From Datnioides undecimradiatus (Eukaryota; Chordata; Actinopteri; Lobotiformes; Datnioididae): a stretch of DNA of 64,000 nt. The translations under genes were made by a program, and so were the position numbers. Shown here one piece after another: positions 1 to 10,870 of the stretch. The notes below the pieces were generated by a model that did no database searches, was not told where the DNA came from, and saw nothing but the letters and a program-made list of their open reading frames with translations. The stretch is taken from NCBI GenBank assembly GCA_008933995.1, contig WARS01002740.1:184719-248718 (forward strand), in the 5' to 3' direction. Position 1 is the first letter of the stretch; each line of letters opens with the position of its first letter.

Positions 1-1038
1 TATTTTTAGTCTTGTTTTCGATCAAGTGTTCAAATGCATGGATAAAAGACTGATATGCCAATGGGTTACCATCAAACACAGAAATCTCTCTTGCAGGTAA
101 CAGAGACAGGTTTTGCTGTGAGACAATAAGTGTCTTTGAATAACCACATCCAAATTATCATGAGCAGCATTAACAACCACATCTGAGTAATCTTGTGCAG
201 CATGAGTTATGGTGTGCTTATGATTTTCAGTTTGGGTTTTGTGTTTTTCAGTTACATTCTTGTTTTGAGGTTTATTTCGATCCTCTGATGTGTTGGTATC
301 CCTTGTAGGTGGAGGTCTGTGGAAGCTTAAGATGGTTTGGTGAAGTAGAGTTTTGGGTATTGCACCTAACTGCACAAATTCCACATTACTCTCCATTGTT
401 TCTGGTTCATGGTGAGAGTCATAATACTCCTTCATGCCATCACCCGGCGCTTCCTGTTGAAGGATTTTTATTTTAGCGGTCGATGCTGCTAGGTCCGCTT
501 CCATCTCCATTTGCTCCATCTTTGCTTTCAGTTTTGCTTCCTCCAGTTGCAGGGTGTGTTTTTCTTTGTTTCTCTGTTCTGCTTTGGCCTTTTTCAACTC
601 TGAGGAGACTGAGGAAGATCTGGAGGTTGATGATCCAGTAGAGTTTGATTTGTGTGACACATTTGATATGCTGTCCAGTGGTCCGACTTTTGATTGTGCA
701 ATTTCTCTTTTCCATGCTTCAACATCTTTAATGAAATAATTATGGTTAATTTTTCTGGGTTCATACCAGTCATAATCATTTTCCTTTTCCTCCTCTGATA
801 AGAGCTCTTGCACAAACTTGTGAGCATTTTTAAATTCATCCACAGCTCCTTTCAACGCTTCAGATGTGTCACTGACTTTATCAACATTTCCAACATCATT
901 CATCAAAGCCTTTATTTCATTTCTCCTCCTTGTGCAAGCTCCCAATCTGCCTCTGCGTGAAGCAATGTGCGATTTCAACATATCCTCAGCCTCAGCTGCG
1001 GCCTCAGGTATTTCAGTCATCATTACAAATAACCACAC
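1..1038 (-). mobile_element. BEL/Pao retrotransposon, 5' part of gag-pol (partial)
   Basis: A long open frame starts at 1038 on the minus strand and runs to the window edge, about 340 codons. It opens with an acidic/alanine-rich N-terminus, has a charged coiled-coil rich in Lys, Glu and Gln around residues 150-190, and then a low-complexity Thr/Asn/His stretch. The last ~25 residues are in the wrong frame. The adjacent frame over about 1-110 instead reads as the start of the DUF1759 (gag-like) region of BEL/Pao elements. The copy therefore carries at least one frameshift near 100-130 and is probably dead. The reading direction agrees with the LTR just to the right. The rest of the polyprotein (protease, RT, integrase) lies outside the window. 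Family assignment is by motif recognition. Confidence 0.72.
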
Positions 1039-1127
1039 AAATTCCTTTAATTTCCGTTTAGTTCATCCTTAAACATCCTTCCAGCATCTCCGTTTTATTG
1101 CAGTCCAGTTATTGAAGTTTATCTACT

Positions 1128-1588
1128 TGTTATGGCTACTCTTGTATTCAAAAAAATCCAAAGCAACAGAGTAGTCCTCTGAGGAGGAGGTTTACGACTC
1201 GCTAAATATAAAAAGCACTTGCGGAGATGTTTTCAAGTTCAAAAAAAAGGTTTTGCGTTTATTTACAAAAACAAAGTATTCTCCGTGGTTGACTTCAAAT
1301 AAATAAAACAAAAAGAACTTAATTTAGCGGTAGATAAACTGTTTCACTCCTCACTCCTTCAACACAAAAATCAAATCCTCACCACCACACCTGTCTTCTC
1401 TCCCTAATAACAGGAGGAGGACGGCCCTGGCTAAGAGGAGAGGCCTGAGCAGCACAGAACAATCACAATAAACAGTTTATCTATAATACATGATCCAGAA
1501 TATCCAATAACCAATTATCACCATCATACCATCACCTTGATGCACCATCCTCCAAGAAATCAACACGAAGAATCAACAGGCTCCAACA
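1128..1588 (-). repeat. Putative 5' LTR of the BEL/Pao element
   Basis: Read on the minus strand, this 461-bp block begins TGTTGGAGCC and ends GCCATAACA, so it has the TGTT...AACA inverted ends expected of an LTR. It lies about 90 bp upstream of the gag start on the same strand, as a 5' LTR should. Two AATAAA-like signals fall inside on the minus strand near 1257. The matching 3' LTR and target duplication are off the left edge, so the borders rest only on the end motifs and position. Confidence 0.55.
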
Positions 1589-2673
1589 CCTCTATGGGGG
1601 GCCTTCCGCACCTGTCCCAAGGAATCAAATAAGGGTGGGTACTCCAGACTGCTGTTGGACGCATAATAGCAAACAGCAGTCAAGACATGTTGTGACAAAA
1701 GCACAGAGAAGCAACCCTCTTGCTCACAGGGGTAAACTCCAATATGCAGGCAGAGAGCCAGGGAGATATTAGTAACCCCACACCGGTCCTCTGCCTCTCA
1801 CTTGTGGCAGCTCTGGCAAAGAAAAAGGTGCAACCTCTCTCGAGACCATTGAGTTTTGTTTCCAGAACCCGGGCTGTGCATTCAGGTGAGCCAGTATCTT
1901 TCAACCTCCCGCTCAAGCTCAGACTTCTTCCCTACCAGCTGACATTCCATTTTCAAACAGTCAGCTTCAGCAGCCACGGGTCAGGCTTCCAAGGCCCCTA
2001 CCTGTTTCACACTACACTGGAGCCATATAACTGTTCCCGGATAGGAGTGGGCCCACTAGTGCAATGGGTACATGTAGTTTGTGCTTTTAAATGATTTAAT
2101 CTGTTTTTGTTTTATTTTGTTTTTTCAGATGAGCATCATGGAGTCGCATTTGATACATCCAATTCAATAAAAAGTTGTAGTGCAGGCAAATTATGTTTTG
2201 CTGCCCGTGACTACCACTTTTTCCCTTATGGATTATGGATTACAGCAGATGGCCTTCAAGAATTGGGTCACAAACCTGTTTGTGTATAGGATTGGATTGG
2301 GATTATGGTTTCATTTATGTCCATTTATGTGATGAATAGTCTTGGGTGGTAGATTGAATTATTAATAACTTGTGTGTGAATGAATAAGTGAAAAAATGAC
2401 CTACTGTTTAATTATTAACAATATTTAAATATATTACAATTTGGACTTGCTGATTGCTACACAGAAAACCAGTGAAGCTTTTGCAGCTGTGGTTTCAAAG
2501 GACCAAGGCCTTCAAATGCTAAAAAATAACAAACAATAACTTAACAGGTTGCTTGTGCCATGCCCCAGACAACAATGAAAAGGTTCCCTCATTCATGGGG
2601 TTGTTGAGGTGACACGCCAGCATCTGCCAACATCAGCCACCTACTGGAGGTGCAATCTTCTCATACTAATGCT

Positions 2674-2733
2674 GGCTAAATATTTAATCACAGGAGTAGG
2701 CTTTGTCCTACTCCTGTGATTAAATATTTAGCC
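2674..2733. repeat. 27-bp perfect inverted repeat (hairpin)
   Basis: Positions 2674-2700 are the exact reverse complement of 2707-2733, with a 6-nt spacer CTTTGT. The arm begins GGCTAAATATTTAATC and ends GGAGTAGG. No mismatch was found. No flanking transposon ends or target duplication were recognised. Confidence 0.9.
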
Positions 2734-4266
2734 TAAATGCATCAGTGTTTGCTTTTTTTAAGGTTTTTCAGGGAATGCTTGGCTGTCCTCTAAATGCTCT
2801 ATACTCTGACAACATTTTTCTAGTTGTCTGTTGTCTACCTATCTTTGTTATCCTTTTTTTTTCCTTTTTGCAATTTTGCACAGTAGATGCACCTTGGACA
2901 TCAAGAGTATGAAGTGTGATTTAAAACTACTGGTATCTGTCAGGTTTAAGCGGTAAACCCAATTCATGTAATCACTGTGCTTAAAAGCCTTTTACTAGTA
3001 GTTAGCGTATTTGTGTGAAAGGGTGTGTGTGGATGTGTGTTTGTCTATGCATAATGGTGGGGGGGTGAGGGTAGGGGTGTTAACATTATGCTGGAGAGGG
3101 GTTGAGACCTATACAGTTTCAATGTGATGCTTTATTTCTTCACATAGGTATATGCTGAGAGAGTAAACGTGGCAGATAATGTTTCCAGCTCGTTCTGGGA
3201 AATGCATGCAACCAATTTGAAATGACAGGTGCATTTCCCAAAAAGAGAGCACAAAATGTTTTTCTATTTAGGACTTGACAGTTTGCTTTCATTATAACAT
3301 CAGTTTAAAGGCCTTTGAAGCAGCATGATTATTGCCTTCTCCCAGGCACCTCTGCACGACAATTGAATTCCTTCATGGGGAGACAAAAGCTGTTAAAGGC
3401 CCCACCTATAGGATGCAGACAAATCAGCATACTAAGTGGGTTTTATAGGTACCTTTTATCTGACATCATCATCATCATTGCATTGTGAGAGAAATATTTA
3501 CCCCCTTTTGCACAATCTCACCTGACTCAGTTGGTCTAAGTGTTGCAATCCTGTCTTTACTTACAATTCTTGGTTTCATGTTTTCAACTAGAGAGTAATA
3601 ATAGCACAATGTTATGTTACATAGCTTCAAACGCTGTCTTTTCTCAAAGGTGAATAGTGGTTTATTTTGACCTTAACCACCATCTTCAAATGACCGTCAC
3701 CAAATATTGGACAGTATAAATGTCTGCACAAACACACATACAAAATTTTGTGGCATTAGTGTGACAAAAATGTGGCGAAAGTTGTTACGACATCTCACTG
3801 TAAAACGAAGTAAAAGACTGACTGAACGTCTGGCCTTCCATGCTGAACAAAGCTGTTAGCGTGGCCAAAAGCAAACTATTGTGGTATGATAAGGAGAGAA
3901 GCCCTGAAGCTACTTTCGGCCAACAACTGCTTGGTGCCATGAGTGCGTGCGGCATCTCAAATGTTTGTCTGTATAGTGTATAGCATAGTTGTGACTAATA
4001 TCTAAGTGACTCTTAGACTGATGACGAACACAACTTTGTGCTAAGCTATAATAAACGTGTCCCTAATTTCTTCAAGGTGAAATACATGACATTCAGCCCC
4101 ATAACATCTCAGACCAAAACAATGACATATAAATTGGAATATAAAGCACATAATTTAATATAACTTGGCATATAATTTGGCAGTGTACTGTACATTTTGC
4201 TGGCATGTTCGGACATGTTGCTTTTGTGTTTGCCTAGCAATGCTACGCCAACATTATTGTGACGAG

Positions 4267-4276
4267 TCTCGCGAGA
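4267..4276. promoter_or_regulatory. TCTCGCGAGA palindrome
   Basis: An exact TCTCGCGAGA palindrome sits in a small GC-richer patch (about 4240-4340), followed 60 bp later by an AACCAATT (CCAAT-like) motif. In vertebrates this palindrome is a known CpG promoter element bound by BANP. No exon or transcript start could be recognised next to it, so function is only a possibility. Confidence 0.35.
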
Positions 4277-5939
4277 GTCTTGTGCTGACCTTCGAAGTTG
4301 CTTTGCGGAAGTAGCAGCATAGCCGCTAACTCAACCAATTCATAACATTAAGACTGGGCCATTTACTGGTTCACCGTACATTTAGATCGATTCAGATTCA
4401 AAATGTCATATCTTTAACTTTAAAACCAATTTCTGATTTATATCGGTTGATTTTTACACCCCTAACAATAATACTCCACACACTCCAAAGAGATTTTAGA
4501 CATAATCAAGTGCTCACACAACAAGACAAAGTGCAAAAGAAGGAGATGACTATGCAATGCAAAATTAAAATTTACATTATTGATATGTTTTTTAACCAAA
4601 TCACAAAAGGGAGTTTTAAGTTAACAAGCTGATTTGAATGCAGGGACAACAAACTCTGTCTGTTGACTGTCTGCTGAACATAAACTGTTTCTCTCTATGT
4701 AGATATTAAATGTATATGATACATATGCAAAGCATGACTCACCACCTTCTCTGGCACAGAATGTTTGGACATTTAGGACACACGGTGTATTTGTGTGTAA
4801 ATGCTGCAAGCATTCACAACCTTCTTCTAAAAATATACCTATTATTGTTTTATTCCACTTATTTGTCTAAAATTCAGAATCTAACACATTTTTCTAAATA
4901 TGTAGCTAATTAGGACTTGCTCACTATTACCTTTCTCCTTTATAACTTTACTATTTTCATAATTATTTACAGTTCTCTTGGAACATTTCATAATTCAAAT
5001 CAATGGACTGAATTCAAAAGTGAGAAAAACATTCCTTTTTGACTCTTACTCATCACTCATACTTTAAGCTAAAAACTCAATTCTAAATTTCAATCTTTAA
5101 GACATTTTAGGTATCATTCAACTTTAAAATCCTATTAAAACCTTTCAAACTATTCAACTTAAACGAAGCCCAGTTACAATGGAAGTCAATTAGAAAACCC
5201 TTCAAACACACTCATCTTCGGCCAATTCCCACTCATTCATACCTTCTCATATACTCCATTCAAACTTTACAACATTAGTGACTTTCTGTCATCAGTTCAA
5301 CTTTTATCTCATATAATTCACCATTTTATTTGTATTTTTTGCACAGTAAATTTCATGGAATTGTCAACTGTTGGGTACATGAAGGTTGTATTGAAGGAAA
5401 GTTCAGATCTGGAGTGGGGGATGGAAAACTTAGTCTAGAGGATATTCTTCAGTTTTCTTTAATTTGATCTTACAAATTTCACTCCACATTAAAAATGAAC
5501 ACATCGAGATCACTAAATGAGTCAAGAATAAGCAACCTTCAGATTGACGCAAAGTTAATTTGCTATCAGTTTTTCCTTTTTTGAATGGTAGTACCTTGGG
5601 GTAAGTTTGATGCAAGTTAAGTTGAGTTATGTAATATTGATTTGCTACAGCATGTGCTGCTTTACCAAACTTAAGACCTGTTAAACAATATGCAATAGAT
5701 ATGTTCTTGCAAGTTTGAATTTCAAGTCCCTTGGAATGGATATTTACACATGAATGGATTAGTAGATTCAAGAACTGTGCATTTCCACTAGACATGTCTG
5801 GGTAGTGGCAACGCAGATTAAAATGTTCCGCAAAGGGGTAAGAGACGAAATCGACAATATTATTTCAAAACAAATTTTGTTAGACCCTTAACTTTTTGTC
5901 TTGGCTTATATCCAGAGAAACATGTTTATAGTAAAAATG

Positions 5940-6240
5940 AACGAGCAGTTATAGAGCTCACTGTGTTGCATGCCAAAAACTGTTTTGCACAGTTGGAAAG
6001 TTGGAAAAAACTCACAGACCAAATACCACTCAGTGGATAAGACAGATGTTGCCAAGCCTTACATTAGAAAGAATAACTTATATATTAAGGGCAAACAACA
6101 GACATTTGAGGATATATGGAGACCATTTATTAAATATGTTAAGGATCTAGATGTGATAGAAAATCAGGAGTATAACAATATTTTTGTGGATCATGCAGCC
6201 TCTGATTTTGTAGAAATTTAAAATTTTCTTCTGAGTACTC
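5940..6240 (+). mobile_element. LINE-1-like ORF2 C-terminal fragment
   Basis: An open frame at 5970-6221 (83 codons) resembles the extreme C-terminus of vertebrate L1/Tx1 ORF2 proteins. It has a K-T-x-L-x-x-W motif near the start and a closing F-E-D-I-W-R-P-F-I-K-Y motif, the usual distance before the stop. A T-rich 3' tail follows to about 6350. The reverse transcriptase core is not recognisable upstream, so this is a heavily 5'-truncated, immobile copy. Confidence 0.6.
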
Positions 6241-8083
6241 TTCGTTGTATCCAGTGCAATTGAAGTAGTTCATACTGTATAGATTGCTACTTGGAGGAGC
6301 GTCTTTGGTTTTAGTGTTTTTGTTGTTTTTTTTCTGTTTTTTTTAAATATCAAAGCAGCTGTTTACTGCAGACATATACTGCATGTTATGACAGTAAGTA
6401 TGTTATGATGTTTTTTTATCACAAGATAGAAGCAAATGATCATTTTCTGCATGAAATAAGTAAAAAAGTTTGTGGTCTTGTAGTCAAAGAGAAAGAAACT
6501 GCAATGAGTTGTTAATTAAAGATTAAATATTTAAAGATTAAAGATTTCCTTTGTTATTATATTTATATTTGTATTATGTTATCATATCCTTAATGATGAA
6601 GTCTTATGCTTATATACTACTAACATACTTCAAAATGTGTTTAACTGAGTAACTGCAAAAACATTTCACTGTTCAAGTTCCGCTAAAATTGATTCACTGT
6701 CACAATACAGGCGCAGAATAGCCATCACACAGCCTCACACAGGAAAAGCTGTGACTCTTATTTATAACCATAACTAGCCAGGTCTGTCTAGCTGTTGCAA
6801 TGTTGAGCCACTAGAGTGCAAAACGCACCGACCAATAAGCAAGCACAGTTCATCTGAAAAGCATTTTACTACAGGACAGGATATAGAACATAGCTTGAAT
6901 GACTGAACTGAGACTAAGAGCCCACTAATTTGTGATGTTATGTTTTTGTCTGTGTGTGTGTGTAGGTTCATAGAACACATTGCTATTTGATTGCTATTTC
7001 AATTTGTCCTTTCAATTTGTCCCAAACTTTTGTGCTGTATGCTTAACATTGAGTCTTACTACCAGAAACATGGCCAAGTTTTTTTATGTGAATTTTTTTT
7101 TTTACTCTCAGCTCAGAAACACACAGACAGATATGACTAAACCATATTTGCATATTTGCATTTGCATAATGGTGTTCAAACCTCTTCTGTTAAGTTGCTA
7201 CTCTAGCCTCACTCCCTATATCTTCTTAAATGTACACAACAAGTATCAGTGGAAAGCCCCACCATTTTGCAACAGCACAGGTGTAGAACAGTAATCAAAG
7301 ATGGAGAAAAGAGACACCATGACTAACAAATGATGAAATTATTTGGCTGTTAGTCCCCAGGCCATGAATGCCAGTGCTTCATCTGAAAGCAGAAACCTGC
7401 GGGACTGCATTCCAGACTAAGCCTTTTCTCCTCTTTAGGTGCAGGGTGTGCATGATGTTGTGAAATTTGGGAGAAAACATGCAGATATAACACTCATTAT
7501 TTGCTGAAACACATTCTAACAGCCAATACTGAATGGGATTATTAAAAATGGATTAACATCACCATCCACCTCTACACATTTATTCACATCTCTGATGACA
7601 GCAACAGCCCTGCAAATCCTTCACAGTGGCTTGTTTTATGCTGTTTTGTAATAAATAGATCACCCTCATCAGACTTTTGAGAACTAAAATGTTGAAAAAT
7701 AAGTGTACTTCAACACTGTAGTTTGCCATTAGTAGATGTCCTATTGGGCATCAAAACACTGGGCTGTACTTCCACACCTTTTATACAATAACATTTTGTT
7801 ATTTGAATAGATTTTTTTCTATTTAAAGATTATGGTTGATATGTAGCTGCATTAAAGACAATGAGCACCCATTTCTCAAGAGAATTTTTGAATACCGAGT
7901 TACTCTGAATGTCCTCTAGTGAAAACAAAACGAAAAAAAAAACTGTGTTGTCATAAAATTCAAACCAAAAAATAAATTTACCCGCACACCAAAAACATGC
8001 GATCACACCCATAAGTTTTCATTTAAAACAGGAGTTTACACTGTAATAGCTTTAGTGTGACAAATAAGTAACACTGTGATAGA
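6241..8083. other. Unassigned AT-rich stretch
   Basis: After the T-rich L1 tail I see no gene, splice-flanked exon or known repeat here. A short TG microsatellite lies near 6950-6963. Open frames are isolated and AT-driven. Confidence 0.4.
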
Positions 8084-8336
8084 TTGGCTGGCTATGGCTC
8101 AGTGGTAGAGTGGGTCGTTCACCTATCAGAAGATTGGTGGTTCAATCCTCGGCTCCTCTGGGCTGCATGCTGAAGTGTCCTTGGGCAAGGCACTTAACCC
8201 CTGAGTCATGTGTCATGGGTGTGTAAATGGGTTAGATTTCCTTCCTTCCTTTGGGGTGAATGTTGACTTGTGTAAAGTGCTTAGAGTGGTCAGATGACTA
8301 GAAAAGTGTTAAATAAGTACAGGCCATTTATCATTG
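8084..8336 (+). mobile_element. tRNA-derived SINE, copy 1
   Basis: The head contains a pol III box A (TGGCTCAGTGG at 8095) and a box B (GGTTCAATCC at 8139), spaced as in a tRNA gene, but the stretch does not fold as a complete tRNA. The body follows with the segment GTCCTTGGGCAAGGCACTTA and ends with the tail AAATAAGTACAGGCCATTTA. The same body and tail recur at 19139-19350 (minus strand) and 38085-38351 (plus strand), defining a family in this window. It is non-coding and depends on a partner LINE for movement. Confidence 0.75.
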
Positions 8337-8530
8337 TCTGCATCAAGCTATTTTTAATGTAACACGGATGAAATAATAGTGAAACAATTAGCTATTAAGT
8401 AAAATATATAGTGCCGAATTTGAATCAGTTTTATTCACGATATATCACACATATTAAACATACAGGGACTTTTCTAAGTGATGATCCATGTCATATACTG
8501 AGTAAAATCAATTTGCTATTGCTTTATGCT

Positions 8531-8538
8531 ATTGTGTG
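8531..8538 (+). repeat. Target-site duplication, left copy
   Basis: ATTGTGTG immediately precedes the left terminus of the 8539-9509 element and is repeated exactly at 9510-9517. An 8-bp duplication is diagnostic of the hAT superfamily. Confidence 0.85.
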
Positions 8539-9509
8539 CAGAGGTGGGTAGTAACGAGTTACATTTACTCCGATACATTTACTTGAGTAACTTTTTGGAA
8601 AAAAATACTTCCAAGAGTAGTTTTACTGCACCATACTTTTTAATTGTGCTTGAGTAGATTTGTAAAGAATACACGCTACTCTTACTCCACTACACTGGGC
8701 TACACTCGCCTCTTTACTTCTTTTTTTAAACATTAATTCTACACATTAGATATGGTTTATTTTTGTTAGAGAGACGTGGCCAGCGGTCTACAGACGTAGC
8801 CACAATAATCACATGACTCCGTTCCACCAATCAGACGTAGCAACAACAATCACATGACTCCGTTTCACCAGTCAGACGTAGCCATGCAGTCACATGACCA
8901 CACACAAACTGTGGCGGCATAGCGGCACAAACTCTTCACACGAAGCAGAGAGGGAATGAAAACACATGAAAAAAAGCAGAGACAACTGTCTCTGTGCTAA
9001 AACTGAAGAGGACTGCCAACCCTGGCCGTGTTCTAATGTTATTTTCTATCTGCCGAGCCTGCGGTGCCATTTGGAGGGCAAGTGAATATACAGTATACAG
9101 TATATCTTGTCACTGGAAGTAGTTTGCACATACGTTAACCACTGTAGGTATTGGTTTCAAAAGCTTTATGTTGTGAAAAAGTGAGATTTGGAAATTTGTG
9201 TTTCTTGTGCCTTCATTTGTTATTGATGTTATTTATTTTTACTAACTTTTTATTTTATTATTTGGAAATTATAGAATTTGCACATTATTTTATATTTTTG
9301 CCTCTCTGATTACATCATTTCTAAAAAATAAATCAGACATTACGATTAAACAGTTACTCAGTACGTCAATAGGCTTTTCACCAAATACTTATTTACTCTT
9401 ACTTGAGTAATTTTTTTGATGATTACTTTTTACTTCTACTGAGTAATATTATTTTGAGGTAACGCTACTCTTACTTGAGTACAATTTTTGGCTACTCTAC
9501 CCGCCTCTG
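8539..9509. mobile_element. Non-autonomous hAT-type DNA transposon (971 bp)
   Basis: The left end reads CAGAGGTGGGTAGTA and the right end reads (reverse complement) CAGAGGCGGGTAGAGTAG, continuing as imperfect inverted repeats rich in ACTTGAGTAA motifs over about 60 bp. The element is flanked by an exact 8-bp duplication ATTGTGTG. There is no transposase frame, so it must have been moved in trans. Internally three 41-bp direct repeats begin at 8792, 8833 and 8874, each starting AGACGTAGC. The class is strongly supported by termini and duplication length; a family name cannot be given. Confidence 0.88.
8792..8905. repeat. Three 41-bp tandem repeats inside the hAT element
   Basis: Units begin AGACGTAGC at 8792, 8833 and 8874, exactly 41 bp apart, each containing CACATGAC. 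The third unit is more diverged. Subterminal direct repeats of this kind in hAT elements often bind transposase; that role is inferred. Confidence 0.7.
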
Positions 9510-9517
9510 ATTGTGTG
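9510..9517 (+). repeat. Target-site duplication, right copy
   Basis: ATTGTGTG directly after the right terminus, identical to 8531-8538. Confidence 0.85.
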
Positions 9518-9603
9518 TGAGCACTAGAAAAAAGGGATAGTGTAACAGGACTGTTGTATCTGTGTTGAAACCTGAAGTTGCCTGGATATGGGTGAAAGTT
9601 TTA

Positions 9604-9627
9604 TTGTGTGTGTGTGTGTGTGTGTGT
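9604..9627. repeat. (TG)n microsatellite
   Basis: Uninterrupted alternating T and G for about 23 bp. Confidence 0.9.
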
Positions 9628-10530
9628 TTTCCCTGTGGTTTTGTCCTCACAGCTTGAGAAGAAAACAAGTTAAATAATAAAAACCTCAACACAACTTTTG
9701 TACACTTTTCTTCTCTTTCTATCTTTCAAAAAGTGGGTCCTCTCCAAAACACAGATGACAATCTGTCACAGTTGGCAATCTGTTCCACAGATTAATTGCT
9801 TTAGGCAGAAATGTTTTATTCACCAGATTACCTAGGAGGAACAACATAACCCTCATATGTGTGTGAAACATTTTGTTAGGTACTGAGGGACAGCATAATA
9901 TGTCCTATATTGTACTCATATAATCAATCTACAAAAAGAAGAAACTACTGAAAGTCAGTTGTCATAAAAAGAAAGTGACAATAAAATAAATACTTGAAAT
10001 TATGATTATGTAATTAAAATGAAAGACCTATACAATGTACCAGTGAAGGTGGCATCATCTGTAAACTTCAAGAGCACTGAAAAGCCTTGTGCAAAGCAAA
10101 AGAGAGCCTGGAGGGGGATCTGAAGTTACCCGTCCTGTCTAAAATATGTTTCCTAAGCTTCATGACAGAAAGTCAGTGATCTACCTGTGGGTGGAGTCAC
10201 ACACATATCTAGGAGGGCTTATCCTGCAGCATAGCCAGGGTGATGGCTGTATAGTGTATAGAGTGTGATCAAAAGATTTTCAGACACCCATACATCACAC
10301 AATCACCAGCAGAAACAGGCCATGTTGTGATGACTTGCATGTGTGTGTTTGCACATTGTTACCATGGACTGCAAACTTAAGCAGTCTAACCAAAGCTCGC
10401 CACTGATCATCACCAGCACTGACCCAGAGACCAAACAGCAGTTTAAGCAGTGGAAAAGCTCACAGTGTCAGAGGAAAGTCAATGAGTTACATCAGGAGGG
10501 CATGCTGGTTGTGCTTTCTGGCAACTGCAG
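9628..10530. other. Unassigned stretch
   Basis: No gene or repeat recognised. A 69-codon open frame at 10343 has no recognisable homology or splice context. Confidence 0.4.
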
Positions 10531-10870
10531 TGTTCAATTTCAATTCAGTTAAATGCAATTTTATTTATATAGTGCTAATCACATCCAAGGTCATCTCAGG
10601 GCACTTTACAAACAGAGCAGGTCTAGACCAATCACATTATTAATAATCACACCCAACAGTTCAACCATGACCAAGCACTTGGTGACAGAGGCAAGCATTT
10701 GGAGACAGTGGCCAGGATCCTGGCTGGGGAAGGAGAGAAAGAGAGAGAGAAAATACACAGCTCCACATGAAGATGGAATGATGGGTTGTACATTTTAGAC
10801 TGATGTCCCAGGGTCACATTGTCAGTGGACAACATTAGGCAGGCAACTGAGGGACCAACCATGGGTTTAT
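10530..10870 (-). mobile_element. L2-type LINE 3' UTR fragment
   Basis: Read on the plus strand, it starts TTCAATTTCAATTCAG, then has TTTTATTTATATAGTG, GGCACTTTACAAACAGAGC and a purine-rich GAGAAAGAGAGAG block. The same order of motifs occurs at 21893-22480, and the inner part occurs in the 3' UTR of the L2 element at 32534-34035 (minus strand). The copy is therefore a 3' terminal fragment in minus orientation with no coding part. Confidence 0.65.

Larger units (their letters stand above)
1589..5930. other. Unassigned stretch with isolated hairpin and promoter-like motif
   Basis: No protein-coding gene was recognised. Open frames here are short, lack homology I can recognise, and lack paired splice sites. 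Separate entries cover a 27-bp perfect inverted repeat (2674-2733) and a TCTCGCGAGA palindrome (4267-4276). The part between 4340 and 5800 is AT-rich and featureless to my eye. Confidence 0.4.

Noticed and set aside
8095-8165. A tRNA gene (boxes A and B with tRNA-like spacing)
   Set aside because: The stems of a cloverleaf do not pair properly and a SINE body and tail follow; two other copies share that body, so it is a SINE head, not a tRNA gene.
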